A stretch of 64,000 bases of DNA from Paraburkholderia dinghuensis (lineage in GTDB: Bacteria > Pseudomonadota > Gammaproteobacteria > Burkholderiales > Burkholderiaceae). The notes below the pieces were generated by a model. It searched no databases. It saw nothing but the letters and a program-made list of their open reading frames with translations, and was not told where the DNA came from. The position numbers were made by a program, and so were the translations under genes. Positions 9,198 through 18,231 of this stretch are shown here, in pieces (position 1 is the stretch's first letter; every line of letters begins with the position of its first letter). Location of the stretch: the NCBI RefSeq assembly GCF_003837865.1, contig NZ_RQIS01000005.1, positions 124,001 through 188,000 of the forward strand, given 5' to 3'.

Positions 9198-9785
9198 ATG
9201 CTGAAAAAGCTGCTGATGCTGTTCGTTGCCTTTGGACTCTCGATGTCCGCGTTAATGGCGAGCGCCGTGGAAGTGAACACCGCCGATCAAACCGCGCTCG
9301 AGTCCGTCAAGGGCATCGGCCCGGCCCACGCGAAGGCGATCCTCGACGAGCGCGCCCAACATGGCCCGTTCAAGGACGCCGACGACCTCGTGAACCGCGT
9401 CAAAGGCATCGGCCCGAAATCGGTGGTGAACCTCGAAGCGGCTGGTCTGACGATCAACGGATCGTCGGCGCCGCCGTCCGGCAAACCCGCTGCAACGCCG
9501 AAGAGCAGCAAGGCGGCCACGAGCGCAGCGCCCGCTGCTGCCGCGAACACGGCGCCCAATCCGGCGATGGCGCCCGAGGCGAATGCGCCGCAGACCGCTT
9601 CCGAGGCCAAAGCCGGCAAGTCGAAGCATGCGAGCAAGAAAGAAAAGGCCGCCGAAGCCGCGAGCGCAGCTGAAGCGAGTCCTGCGGCCGCAGCGCCAGG
9701 CGCCGCTTCCGAGACAAAGGGCAAGAAGTCGGGAAAGTCGAAGAAGAGTAAGGCTGCGTCCGATGCAGCCGCTTCGGGCGCCTGA
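9198..9785 (+). CDS. ComEA-like secreted helix-hairpin-helix protein with Ala/Lys-rich tail
   Basis: 195-residue protein with a signal peptide (residues 1 to about 22, ending near ASA). Residues about 25-78 form a tandem helix-hairpin-helix DNA-binding unit (KGIGPAHAKAIL and KGIGPKSVVNL), as in ComEA. In competent bacteria ComEA binds incoming DNA in the periplasm. The remaining roughly 115 residues are low-complexity Ala/Ser/Lys/Pro, with basic clusters such as KSKHASKKEK and KGKKSGKSKKSK that resemble histone-H1-like tails. The ATG at 9198 has GGAG 8 bases upstream; the in-frame GTG at 9189 is too close to that site. Confidence 0.8.
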   Translation: MLKKLLMLFVAFGLSMSALMASAVEVNTADQTALESVKGIGPAHAKAILDERAQHGPFKDADDLVNRVKGIGPKSVVNLEAAGLTINGSSAPPSGKPAATPKSSKAATSAAPAAAANTAPNPAMAPEANAPQTASEAKAGKSKHASKKEKAAEAASAAEASPAAAAPGAASETKGKKSGKSKKSKAASDAAASGA

Positions 9786-9925
9786 TTATCGGCGCCTGCT
9801 ATCCGGTGGTTTCCGGCCGAGACGATATTCGCCGACGCCGGTCCGCCACGCACGGTGCGCAACGTGTGCACCGCCCGGTTTTCCGGCCACGTTCCCAAAC
9901 GTGGCCATCATCCTGTGAGAAAGTC

Positions 9926-10363
9926 ATGAGCCTGCTAGATACCCTCGGTTCCCTGTTCGGTTCTTCGTCGCAGCAACAAGGCGGCGGCCACGCCCAACTC
10001 GTCGCAGCGGCGATGGAGTTCGTCAACAACCAGCCCGGCGGCCTCAACGGCCTCGTCCAGAAATTCCAGCAAGGCGGCCTCGGCGACGTGGTGCAGTCGT
10101 GGGTCGGCACCGGCGAAAATCAGGCGATTTCGCCGGATCAACTGCACAACGTACTCGGTTCCGATGTGGTCTCGGGCCTCGCACAAAAGGTCGGCATGCA
10201 GCCGGACCAGGTGAGCGGCCTGCTCTCCCAGGTCCTGCCGCACGTGGTCAATGCGGCCACGCCCAATGGCGAAGTGCCCGCCGACGGCCAGATCAACACC
10301 AGTAACGTACTTGGCACGCTGGGTAGCCTCGCCTCCCTGTTCGGCGGCAACAAGTCGGCGTAA
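9926..10363 (+). CDS. YidB family protein (DUF937)
   Basis: Small protein of 145 residues. The Gly/Gln-rich N-terminus (SLLDTLGSLFG) is followed by the DUF937 pattern (GLNGLVQKFQQGGLGDVVQSWVG and NQAISPDQL). YidB-type proteins are conserved in proteobacteria but have no settled function. No signal peptide or membrane helix. Start chosen at the ATG preceded by a GAGA-type purine stretch. It is a single gene before a bidirectional terminator shared with clpB. Confidence 0.85.
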   Translation: MSLLDTLGSLFGSSSQQQGGGHAQLVAAAMEFVNNQPGGLNGLVQKFQQGGLGDVVQSWVGTGENQAISPDQLHNVLGSDVVSGLAQKVGMQPDQVSGLLSQVLPHVVNAATPNGEVPADGQINTSNVLGTLGSLASLFGGNKSA

Positions 10364-10390
10364 GTCACGTTCGCGCGCACGCGCGGGCAT

Positions 10391-10428
10391 AAAAAAAGGG
10401 CAACGGAAAAGCTCCGTTGCCCTTTTTT
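10391..10428. terminator. Bidirectional terminator between the YidB gene and clpB
   Basis: A 10-bp perfect stem (10398-10407 with 10413-10422) is flanked by seven A on the left and six T on the right. It can stop transcripts from both sides of this convergent pair. Confidence 0.92.
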
Positions 10429-10479
10429 ATGGTGTCGGCACACACGGCCCGATGAGTCCGGACCGTGCACCCGTCCTGC

Positions 10480-13077
10480 TCAGTGCACGACGCGCTCGAA
10501 CACGAACTTGCCGTCGTGGATGTCGACCGGAATCACATCCTTTGGCCCGAACTTGCCCGCGAGGATCAGCTTGGCGACCGGATTCTCGATCTCCTGCTGT
10601 ATCGCGCGCTTGAGCGGACGGGCACCGAACAGCGGGTCGTAGCCGACCTTGCCGATCTGCTCCAGCGCGTCGTCCGACACCACAAGCTCCATGTCGAGCT
10701 TTTCGAGGCGCTCGCGCAGGCGCTGCAACTGGATCCTCGCGATCGACTGGATGTTCGCGCGATCGAGCGCGTGAAACACCACGACCTCATCGATCCGGTT
10801 CAGGAACTCCGGACGGAACTGCTGCTTCACTTCGTTCCACACCGCGTCCTTCACGGCTTCCTGCGGCTCGCCCGCCATCGACTGAATGAGGTGCGAACCG
10901 AGGTTCGACGTCATCACGATCACCGTATTCTTGAAGTCCACGGTACGGCCCTGTCCATCGGTCATGCGGCCGTCGTCGAGCACCTGCAGCAGCACATTGA
11001 ACACGTCCGGGTGGGCCTTCTCGACCTCGTCGAGCAGAATCACGCTATACGGCTTGCGGCGCACTGCCTCGGTGAGATAGCCGCCTTCCTCGTAGCCCAC
11101 ATAGCCCGGCGGCGCGCCGATCAGCCGCGCGACGCTGTGCTTCTCCATGAACTCGCTCATGTCGATGCGGATCAGATGGTCCTCCGAATCGAACAGGAAG
11201 CCCGCCAGCGCTTTGCACAGTTCGGTCTTGCCGACGCCCGTCGGCCCGAGGAACAGGAACGAGCCATACGGCCGGTTCGGGTCCGCGAGGCCCGCACGTG
11301 AACGGCGGATCGCATCGGCGACGGCGTTGATCGCCTCGTCCTGGCCGATCACGCGCTCGTGCAGTTTGTCTTCGATCAGCAGCAGCTTTTCGCGCTCGCC
11401 CTGCATCATGCGCGAAACGGGGATGCCGGTAGAACGCGACACGACTTCCGCGATTTCCTCCGCGCCCACCTGCGTGCGCAACAGACGCCGACGCGTCGGA
11501 TTGTGCTGCTCGTCCGCCTCGGCCTGCGTGACCTGCTTCAGTTGCGCTTCGAGTTGCGGCAGCTTGCCGTACTGCAATTCCGCGACTTTCTCGAGCTTGC
11601 CTTCGCGCTGAAGCTTCGTGATGTCGGCGCGCACGCGTTCGATCTCTTCCTTGATCTGCGCGCTACCCTGCACCGCGGCCTTCTCGGTGGTCCAGATTTC
11701 TTCGAGGTCCTTATATTCCAGACTCAGGCGGTCGATCTCTTCCTCGATCAGTTGCAGACGCTTCTGCGAAGCTTCGTCCTTCTCCTTCTTGACGGCTTCG
11801 CGTTCGATCTTCAACTGGATCAGGCGACGATCAAGTTTGTCCATCTCCTCGGGCTTCGAGTCGATTTCCATCTTGATCTTCGAAGCGGCTTCGTCGATCA
11901 GGTCGATGGCTTTGTCCGGCAGGAAGCGGTCGGTGATGTAGCGATGCGAAAGCTCTGCCGCGGCGACGATCGCCGGATCGGTGATTTCGACGCCGTGATG
12001 CAGTTCGTACTTCTCCTGCAGACCGCGCAGAATCGCGATGGTCGCCTCGACCGACGGCTCGTCGACGAGCACCTTCTGGAAGCGGCGCTCGAGCGCGGCA
12101 TCCTTTTCGATGTACTTGCGATATTCGTCGAGCGTGGTCGCGCCGATGCAGTGCAGTTCGCCGCGCGAGAGCGCCGGCTTGAGCATGTTGCCCGCATCCA
12201 TTGCGCCTTCGGCCTTGCCTGCGCCAACCATCGTGTGAATTTCGTCGATGAAAACGATGGTCTGCCCTTCGTCCTTCGCAATGTCGTTGAGCACGGCCTT
12301 CAGGCGCTCTTCGAACTCGCCGCGATACTTCGCGCCCGCGAGCAACGCTGCCATGTCGAGCGAGAGCACGCGCTTGCCCTTGAGTGTCTCGGGCACTTCG
12401 CCATTGACGATGCGCTGCGCGAGCCCTTCGACGATCGCCGTCTTCCCGACGCCCGGCTCGCCGATCAGCACCGGGTTGTTCTTCGTCCTGCGCTGCAGGA
12501 TCTGGATCGAGCGGCGGATCTCGTCGTCGCGGCCAATCACGGGGTCGAGCTTGCCCGCACGCGCGCGCTCGGTCAGATCGACGGTGTATTTCTTGAGCGC
12601 TTCGCGCTGGCTTTCGGCGTCCTGGCTGTTGACCTGCGCGCCGCCGCGCACCGCGACGATCGCACTTTCGAGCGCCTTGCGCGTCAGGCCGTGCTTGCGC
12701 GCGAGCTGGCCTACGTTGCCCCTGTCGTCAGCGACGGCGAGCAGGAACATCTCGCTCGCAATATAGGTGTCGTTGAGCTTTTGCGCTTCCTTGTCGGCCT
12801 GATTGAGCAGTCCGGCGAGGTCACGGCCGATCTGCACGTTGCCGTCTGTGCCTTGCACCTGGGGCAAGCGAGTGATTGCGTCGTTTAGCGCGTTCTGGAG
12901 CGCCTGAACCTGCACGCCCGCGCGCGACATCAGCGAGCGCGCAGAACCGTCCTGCTGCGCGACAAGTGCGGCGAGCAGGTGAACAGGTTCGATGTACTGG
13001 TTATCGTGGCCGACGGCGAGGCTCTGCGCATCGGAAATCGCTTCCTGGAACTTGGTGGTGAGTTTGTCGATTCTCAT
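10480..13077 (-). CDS. clpB: ATP-dependent disaggregase ClpB (Hsp100)
   Basis: Hexameric AAA+ chaperone of 865 residues that pulls polypeptides out of aggregates together with DnaK. It has the N domain (1 to about 145), the first AAA module with GEPGVGKTA, a long coiled-coil M domain (about 410-520, rich in Lys/Glu), and the second AAA module with GPTGVGKTE and [11 protein letters not shown]. The VFMHDEIHT-type Walker B is present as VFIDEIHT. Full length for the family. It is monocistronic and preceded by a sigma-32-type promoter, which fits heat-shock control. Confidence 0.98.
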   Translation of the reverse strand: MRIDKLTTKFQEAISDAQSLAVGHDNQYIEPVHLLAALVAQQDGSARSLMSRAGVQVQALQNALNDAITRLPQVQGTDGNVQIGRDLAGLLNQADKEAQKLNDTYIASEMFLLAVADDRGNVGQLARKHGLTRKALESAIVAVRGGAQVNSQDAESQREALKKYTVDLTERARAGKLDPVIGRDDEIRRSIQILQRRTKNNPVLIGEPGVGKTAIVEGLAQRIVNGEVPETLKGKRVLSLDMAALLAGAKYRGEFEERLKAVLNDIAKDEGQTIVFIDEIHTMVGAGKAEGAMDAGNMLKPALSRGELHCIGATTLDEYRKYIEKDAALERRFQKVLVDEPSVEATIAILRGLQEKYELHHGVEITDPAIVAAAELSHRYITDRFLPDKAIDLIDEAASKIKMEIDSKPEEMDKLDRRLIQLKIEREAVKKEKDEASQKRLQLIEEEIDRLSLEYKDLEEIWTTEKAAVQGSAQIKEEIERVRADITKLQREGKLEKVAELQYGKLPQLEAQLKQVTQAEADEQHNPTRRRLLRTQVGAEEIAEVVSRSTGIPVSRMMQGEREKLLLIEDKLHERVIGQDEAINAVADAIRRSRAGLADPNRPYGSFLFLGPTGVGKTELCKALAGFLFDSEDHLIRIDMSEFMEKHSVARLIGAPPGYVGYEEGGYLTEAVRRKPYSVILLDEVEKAHPDVFNVLLQVLDDGRMTDGQGRTVDFKNTVIVMTSNLGSHLIQSMAGEPQEAVKDAVWNEVKQQFRPEFLNRIDEVVVFHALDRANIQSIARIQLQRLRERLEKLDMELVVSDDALEQIGKVGYDPLFGARPLKRAIQQEIENPVAKLILAGKFGPKDVIPVDIHDGKFVFERVVH

Positions 13078-13112
13078 TAGTACGAGACCTCCAGTTTCTT
13101 AACTGTCACCAA

Positions 13113-13140
13113 ATCTGAGGGGCAATATTCGGGTTTCAAG
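13113..13140 (-). promoter_or_regulatory. Sigma-32 (heat-shock) promoter of clpB
   Basis: On the minus strand CTTGAAA (13134-13140) is followed after 11 bases by CCCCTCAGAT (13113-13122). These match the RpoH -35 CTTGAAA exactly and its CCCCATnT -10 closely, about 36 bases upstream of the clpB start. Confidence 0.8.
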
Positions 13141-13276
13141 CACCCATCACGTCATTTTTTCCGATTTTCTGAATCAGACGCACGAACACGTCTCGGGCCG
13201 CGGCGTTGGAGCCCGCTGGAGCCCGTTGAGGCCCACTGTGGTCAATTGTCGCGCCCAGGAAGCGCGTAGCAGAAGC

Positions 13277-13783
13277 TTAATGTTCGCTCGAGGGGCGGCG
13301 CGCCGCCAGCTTTTTTGCCGGCGTCGGCACGATGGTGACGGGTGCAAGGCCGAGCAGGCCCGACAGTTCAGCCGTCGGCTGCGCGAGCTCGCCTATCGTG
13401 TAGCCGTCCAGTTCGGCCAGGAATGCCGCGCGGGCGGCCCATAGCGCATGCTTGAGACGACAATGCGGCTCGATAACGCAGGTGCGTCGCTCGACTTGCT
13501 CGCCGCCGAAACAAGCCACCAGCGCGAAGTCGTTCTCGGTATGGCGCACAACTTCGCCCACGGAAAGTGTGAGCGAATCTGGTGCGAGGCGCAGCCCGCC
13601 ATTGCGACCACGGATCGTGTCCACCCAGCCCAGTTCGCCAAGCCGCTGCACAACCTTCATCAGGTGGTTCTTCGAGATGCCATACGCATCCGAGATCTCC
13701 TGGATCGTCGCGAGCTCCTCGCCGCGCAAGGCGAGGTAGAGCATGACGCGCAGCGAGTAGTCGGTGTAGTCGGTCAGTTTCAT
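13277..13783 (-). CDS. nsrR: Rrf2 family repressor, NsrR-like (nitric oxide sensor)
   Basis: Rrf2-type winged-helix regulator of 168 residues. The N-terminus MKLTDYTDYSLRVMLYLA and the recognition helix ISKNHLMKVVQRL are typical of NsrR. Three cysteines (about 91, 102 and 108) could hold an Fe-S cluster that reacts with NO. The spacing differs slightly from E. coli NsrR, so IscR-like sensing cannot be excluded. The gene is divergent from a truncated haemoglobin, a usual NsrR target, and a 23-bp imperfect dyad lies between them. Start at MKLTDY; further upstream ATGs are not conserved in type. Confidence 0.85.
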   Translation of the reverse strand: MKLTDYTDYSLRVMLYLALRGEELATIQEISDAYGISKNHLMKVVQRLGELGWVDTIRGRNGGLRLAPDSLTLSVGEVVRHTENDFALVACFGGEQVERRTCVIEPHCRLKHALWAARAAFLAELDGYTIGELAQPTAELSGLLGLAPVTIVPTPAKKLAARRPSSEH

Positions 13784-13820
13784 GATCAGCAGCGGACGCG
13801 GGCAACAAAAACCATACAAT

Positions 13821-13843
13821 AACATGCAGTTGCGATGCAGGTT
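13821..13843. promoter_or_regulatory. Putative NsrR operator
   Basis: AACATGCA (13821-13828) and TGCAGGTT (13836-13843) form a 23-base imperfect dyad, 11-1-11 in layout with 7 of 11 paired positions. Both the length and the ATGCA cores resemble known NsrR sites. It lies between the NsrR gene and the haemoglobin gene. Confidence 0.5.
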
Positions 13844-13916
13844 TTGCGCTGGTTGGGTATGATAGGTACTTCTGATAAAAGGGCGGGCACGCTCGTCCGA
13901 AATTCCCGGTTGTACG

Positions 13917-14483
13917 ATGACTTCAACTGATGCCCCCGTCGCCGACACGCGACACGCCGAACCCACCGAAGAGAATATTCGCGACCTCGTCTACGCGTTC
14001 TACGACCGCGTGCGCGCGCATGCAACACTGGGGCCGGTGTTCGAGGAAGCGCTGGCGGGCCGCTGGGACGACCATCTTCCGAAGATGTGCCGATTCTGGG
14101 GCAGTCTCGTGCTCGGCAGCAAGACGTACCGCGGCAATGTGCAGCAGGTGCATCAACCGCTGCCCGGCATCGAACCGACCCATTTCAGCCATTGGCTTTA
14201 TCTGTTCCTCGATACCGTCGAGTCGCGCTATCAACCCGCTGCGGCTGTGCAGTTCATGGAGCCCGCGCTCCGGATCGCGCAGAGTCTGCAGTTGAGCCGC
14301 TTTGGCTGGGACTACACGATTCCGCCCGAACAGCAGGCGCTGCTGGAGCGTATATCGCCGCGCAGGCGACCTGCGGACTCTGACCACGATCACAAAGTTC
14401 CGGCGCGCCCGGCTGGCGAGCCATTTCCCACGAAAATCGTCGGCCGGTCGGCAGACGTCGACGACGGTAGTGGCGCGGCCTAG
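13917..14483 (+). CDS. Group III truncated haemoglobin
   Basis: Haem protein of 188 residues. The globin fold covers about residues 17-135 (IRDLVYAFYDRVRAHATLGPVF, then WDDHLPKMCRFWGS). The His in HFSHWLYLF is the likely proximal haem ligand. Truncated globins of this group are linked to nitric oxide or peroxide chemistry in other bacteria. The last 50 residues are polar and not part of the globin fold (basic/His-rich, HDHK). Divergent from an NsrR-like gene, so NO-induced expression is inferred. Confidence 0.85.
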   Translation: MTSTDAPVADTRHAEPTEENIRDLVYAFYDRVRAHATLGPVFEEALAGRWDDHLPKMCRFWGSLVLGSKTYRGNVQQVHQPLPGIEPTHFSHWLYLFLDTVESRYQPAAAVQFMEPALRIAQSLQLSRFGWDYTIPPEQQALLERISPRRRPADSDHDHKVPARPAGEPFPTKIVGRSADVDDGSGAA

Positions 14484-14585
14484 CGCTCTGCAGCGACCCG
14501 ACGATTTGGCTGTTAGTTGCATTTCACCGTCGAAGTCCATCCCATGGATCACGGCCGATGCCCTCGCCCGGCGACGCGAGCGCCC

Positions 14586-15068
14586 TCACCCCTTCTCCGG
14601 CGCCGCATTCCCCGAAGCGATCCCCCAGCGCGCGAGCGCCGCGTCGTCGGTTACGCGGGCGTCCACCCACCGCGCGCCATGCTCGGTCTCTTCCTTCTTC
14701 CAGAACGGCGCTTCGGTCTTGAGGTAGTCCATCACGAATTCGCAAGACGCGAAGGCGTCACCGCGATGCATCGAAGTCGTCGCCACGAGGACGATCTGGT
14801 CAAGCGGCGCCAGTTTGCCCACCCGATGCACGACCAGCACCTCGATGCCAGGCCAGCGGCGCTGCGCCTCGGCGACGATGTTCTCCAGCGCCTTTTCGGT
14901 CATGCCGGGATAGTGCTCCAGCTCCATCGTCGCGACGGTGCTGCCCTCGTTCAGGTCGCGCACGGTGCCGACGAAGCACGCCACCGCGCCGATCGCAGGA
15001 TTACGCGCACGCAGTTGCGCGACTTCTGTCGTCAGGTCGAAATCTTCGGTTTGCACGCGCACAGGCAT
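14586..15068 (-). CDS. moaE: Molybdopterin synthase catalytic subunit MoaE
   Basis: Large subunit of molybdopterin synthase; with MoaD-thiocarboxylate it inserts the dithiolene sulfurs into cyclic pyranopterin monophosphate. 160 residues. The family segments VGTVRDLNEG, LEHYPGMTEKAL and HRVGKL are present, as is the lysine-containing FWKKEE active-site region near residue 140. It is the last gene of the run alaA-hom-thrC-moeA-moaD-moaE and lies 19 bases after moaD. Confidence 0.95.
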   Translation of the reverse strand: MPVRVQTEDFDLTTEVAQLRARNPAIGAVACFVGTVRDLNEGSTVATMELEHYPGMTEKALENIVAEAQRRWPGIEVLVVHRVGKLAPLDQIVLVATTSMHRGDAFASCEFVMDYLKTEAPFWKKEETEHGARWVDARVTDDAALARWGIASGNAAPEKG

Positions 15069-15087
15069 GACTGCTCTCCTTGGCGCT

Positions 15088-15345
15088 TCAGCCGCCCGTC
15101 ACCGGTGGGAAAAACGCCACCTCGCAGCCGTCGGTAATCCGCGTACCCGGCTCGGTCATGACGTGATTGCAGGCCATGCGCAGCGCGCGGCCTTCCGCCA
15201 GCGTCTCTGCCCACGCGCCGCCGCGCGCGCGCAGCCAGCCACGTACGTCGCCCACCGTTGCAATGCCATCCGGCACCGTCACCGATTCCTCGGCCACGCC
15301 CAGCGCCTCGCGCACGCTCGCAAAAAATCTCAACTGGATCTTCAT
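15088..15345 (-). CDS. moaD: Molybdopterin synthase sulfur carrier MoaD
   Basis: Ubiquitin-like sulfur carrier of 85 residues ending in the required Gly-Gly (PPVTGG). That C-terminus is adenylated and turned into a thiocarboxylate that donates sulfur inside MoaE. The N-terminal MKIQLRFFASVREALG is the typical first beta strand. The activating enzyme MoeB is not in the window. It lies 10 bases after moeA and 19 before moaE. Confidence 0.95.
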   Translation of the reverse strand: MKIQLRFFASVREALGVAEESVTVPDGIATVGDVRGWLRARGGAWAETLAEGRALRMACNHVMTEPGTRITDGCEVAFFPPVTGG

Positions 15346-15355
15346 AACGTCCGGT

Positions 15356-16624
15356 TCAATACAGCAATTCAGTGAAAGGGATGAAGCGCACCGTCTCGCC
15401 GGCGCTGATCGCGTGATTCGGTGAATTGTCGATCAGGCCGTCGCCCCAGACCGTCGAGGTCAACACGGCCGAACTCTGGTTCGGGAACAGATCGAGGCCG
15501 CCCGCCGGATTGACACGCGCGCGCAGGAACTCGTTGCGGCGATCGCCCTTCGCCTGTGTGAAATCGGCGCGCAACGACAGCGCACGCGGACTGACCTGCG
15601 TCACACCGGAGAGCCGCAGCAGAAACGGCCTCACGAACAGCAGAAAGGTGACGAAACTCGACACGGGATTCCCTGGCAACCCAATGAAGAACGCTTCGCC
15701 CGTCTGGGCGTCGCCACGCCGCACCGCGCCGAACGCGAGCGGCTTGCCCGGCTTCATGGCGATCTGCCACATCGCGAGCCGCCCTTCAGCTTCAACCGCC
15801 GGCTTCACGTGATCCTCCTCACCCACTGACACGCCACCACAGGTCAGGATGAGATCATGCGCGGCAGCGGCCTCGCGCAGCGTCGCGCGCGTCGCGTCGA
15901 GCTTGTCCGGCACGATGCCGTAATCGGTCACCTCGCAGCCGAGGTTGCGCAGCAGACCGTTTAGCGTAAAGCGGTTCGAATTGTAGATCGCGCCGGGACG
16001 CAGCGGCTCGCCGGGCATCGTCAGTTCGTCGCCGGTGAAAAACACCGCGACCTTCACACGGCGCGCCACGTCGAGCGTCGCACAGCCCACCGACGCAGCC
16101 AGCCCGAGTGCCTGCGGCGTGAGCCGCGTGCCCGCGGGCAGAATCACGGAGCCCTTGCGGATGTCCGCACCCTGCGCCGTGATCCATTCGCCGGGCTTTG
16201 GCGTATGGACAAAGACCACGTCGTGCTCAATGGCCTCCGTCTGCTCCTGCATCACCACGGCATCCGCACCGGGCGGCACACTCGCGCCCGTAAAGATGCG
16301 TGCAGCCGTGCCTGCCGCCAGCGGCTCTGGAGCATGGCCCGCCGGTATGCGCTGCGAGACCGCCAGCCGGCGGTTGCCCTGCACGAGATCGGCGACACGC
16401 ACCGCGTAGCCGTCCATCGCGCTCGTGTGCATCGGCGGCACGTCGAGCGGCGACACCACGTCGGCGGCTAGCACGCGATTCAGGGCGTCGAGCGTCGGAA
16501 GCGTTTCGGTCCCGTTATCAGCGAGCGCGAGCGGGCTCGCCGCGCCCAGCAGCGTCGCGAGCGCCTCGGCCGTGGAAAGCATCGGAGCGCGCGCAGCAGG
16601 AGCATTAGTAGGGGAATTGGACAT
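15356..16624 (-). CDS. moeA: Molybdopterin molybdotransferase MoeA
   Basis: Inserts molybdate into adenylated molybdopterin to give active Moco. 422 residues. Family motifs include PPMHTSAMDGYAVRV near residue 65, TGASVPPGADAVVMQE near 115, and the MoCF-like domain with FTGDEL and TCGGVSVGEEDHVKPAVE. C-terminal domain IV is complete. It is the first Moco gene of the moeA-moaD-moaE run and lies 145 bases after thrC, perhaps with read-through from it. Confidence 0.95.
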   Translation of the reverse strand: MSNSPTNAPAARAPMLSTAEALATLLGAASPLALADNGTETLPTLDALNRVLAADVVSPLDVPPMHTSAMDGYAVRVADLVQGNRRLAVSQRIPAGHAPEPLAAGTAARIFTGASVPPGADAVVMQEQTEAIEHDVVFVHTPKPGEWITAQGADIRKGSVILPAGTRLTPQALGLAASVGCATLDVARRVKVAVFFTGDELTMPGEPLRPGAIYNSNRFTLNGLLRNLGCEVTDYGIVPDKLDATRATLREAAAAHDLILTCGGVSVGEEDHVKPAVEAEGRLAMWQIAMKPGKPLAFGAVRRGDAQTGEAFFIGLPGNPVSSFVTFLLFVRPFLLRLSGVTQVSPRALSLRADFTQAKGDRRNEFLRARVNPAGGLDLFPNQSSAVLTSTVWGDGLIDNSPNHAISAGETVRFIPFTELLY

Positions 16625-16769
16625 CGGAGCGTCTGGGAGACGGCTCTCGAGCCGCCTGCAACGGTTGGTCTGCCGTTATTGTAGCGGCGAGGACACGGTG
16701 CTGTGCCGCGTCCTCGCTACGCAGTCGACTCCGGTCCGCCAGAAGCGGCGGTAAGCGGCTGAACCGGGA

Positions 16770-18227
16770 TTAGTCCGCCGTATGCGCGGCGATGTAATCC
16801 TTCACGCGTTGTGCGCTTGCTGGCATCACCTCGAAGCGCTGCGGCAGCGACTCAAGCCCCGCGAACGCCGCCGGACGCTCGGCCTCGCGATCGAGTGCCT
16901 CGCGGATCGTCTCGCCGAACTTGATCGGCTGCGCGGTCTCGAGCACGACCATCGGCACGCCCGGCTGCAGATGCTCGCGCGCAACCTTCACGCCGTCGGC
17001 CGTATGGGTGTCGATCATCGTGCTGTAACGTGCGTAGACGTCGCGGATCGTCGCGATGCGATCGGCGTGGCTGCTGCTGCCCGACACGAAGCCGAACTGC
17101 GCGACGCGCGCGAAGTCGCCGCTCGCCGTGAGGTCAAAACCGCCCTTCTCCTCGACGTCGCGAAACAGTTGCGCAACGCGCGCCGGATCGCGGCCAAGCA
17201 GGTCGAAGACGAAGCGCTCGAAGTTCGACGCCTTCGAGATGTCCATGCTCGGGCTGCTCGTGTGCCACGTTTCTGCGGAACCGCGCACCCGGTAGATGCC
17301 GGTGCGGAAAAACTCGTCGAGCACGTCGTTCTCGTTGGTCGCGACGACGAGCTTTTCGATCGGCAGACCCATCATGCGTGCGATATGGCCCGCGCAGACG
17401 TTGCCGAAGTTGCCCGACGGCACCGTGAACGACACGCGCTCATCATTGCTCTTTGTGGCCGCGAAATAACCGGCGAAATAGTAGACGACCTGCGCGACGA
17501 CGCGTGCCCAGTTGATCGAGTTCACCGTGCCGATCTTGTTCTGCGCTTTGAACGTCAGGTCGTTCGAGACGGCCTTCACGATGTCCTGGCAATCGTCGAA
17601 CACACCTTCCACCGCGAGGTTGAAGATGTTCGGATCTTGCAGGCTGAACATCTGCGCGGTCTGGAACGCGCTCATCTTCTTGTGCGGCGAGAGCATGAAC
17701 ACGCGCACGCCCTTCTTGCCGCGCATCGCGTATTCGGCGGCGCTGCCGGTGTCGCCCGAGGTCGCACCGAGAATGTTCAACTGCTGGCCAGCCTTTGCGA
17801 GCGCGTACTCGAAGAGGTTGCCGAGCAACTGCATCGCCATGTCCTTGAACGCGAGCGTCGGACCGTTCGAGAGCTCGAGCAGTGAAAGCTGCGTGCCATT
17901 TTCCTCGCCGAGCGCGGTGAGCGGCGTGATCTTGCTCGCATCCTCGCCGTGGCGCACGTTGCAGTACGTCGCCGCCGTGTAGGTGCGGCGCGTGATGTCA
18001 CGCAGGTCCTCGGCGGGAATGTCATCGCAGAACTTCGAGAGGATCTCGAACGCGAGATCCGCGTAAGACAAACCGCGCCAGCGCGCGAGCTCTTCCGCGG
18101 ACGTCCGCGGATACTGCGACGGCAGATACAGCCCGCCGTCGCGCGCGAGGCCGCCCAGCAGGATGTCCGAAAACGAGTGATGCTCGCCGGCGCCCGCGCC
18201 GCGCGTCGATACGTAATTCATTGCCAT
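16770..18227 (-). CDS. thrC: Threonine synthase
   Basis: PLP enzyme that converts O-phosphohomoserine to threonine. 485 residues, the long class II type found in proteobacteria and yeast. N-terminal MNYVSTRG and the PLP lysine region GPTLAFKDMAMQ, followed by GATSGDTGSAAEYA, are present. The start lies 4 bases after the hom stop, so both are translated from one mRNA. Cytosolic. Confidence 0.97.
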   Translation of the reverse strand: MAMNYVSTRGAGAGEHHSFSDILLGGLARDGGLYLPSQYPRTSAEELARWRGLSYADLAFEILSKFCDDIPAEDLRDITRRTYTAATYCNVRHGEDASKITPLTALGEENGTQLSLLELSNGPTLAFKDMAMQLLGNLFEYALAKAGQQLNILGATSGDTGSAAEYAMRGKKGVRVFMLSPHKKMSAFQTAQMFSLQDPNIFNLAVEGVFDDCQDIVKAVSNDLTFKAQNKIGTVNSINWARVVAQVVYYFAGYFAATKSNDERVSFTVPSGNFGNVCAGHIARMMGLPIEKLVVATNENDVLDEFFRTGIYRVRGSAETWHTSSPSMDISKASNFERFVFDLLGRDPARVAQLFRDVEEKGGFDLTASGDFARVAQFGFVSGSSSHADRIATIRDVYARYSTMIDTHTADGVKVAREHLQPGVPMVVLETAQPIKFGETIREALDREAERPAAFAGLESLPQRFEVMPASAQRVKDYIAAHTAD

Positions 18228-18231
18228 GCCC

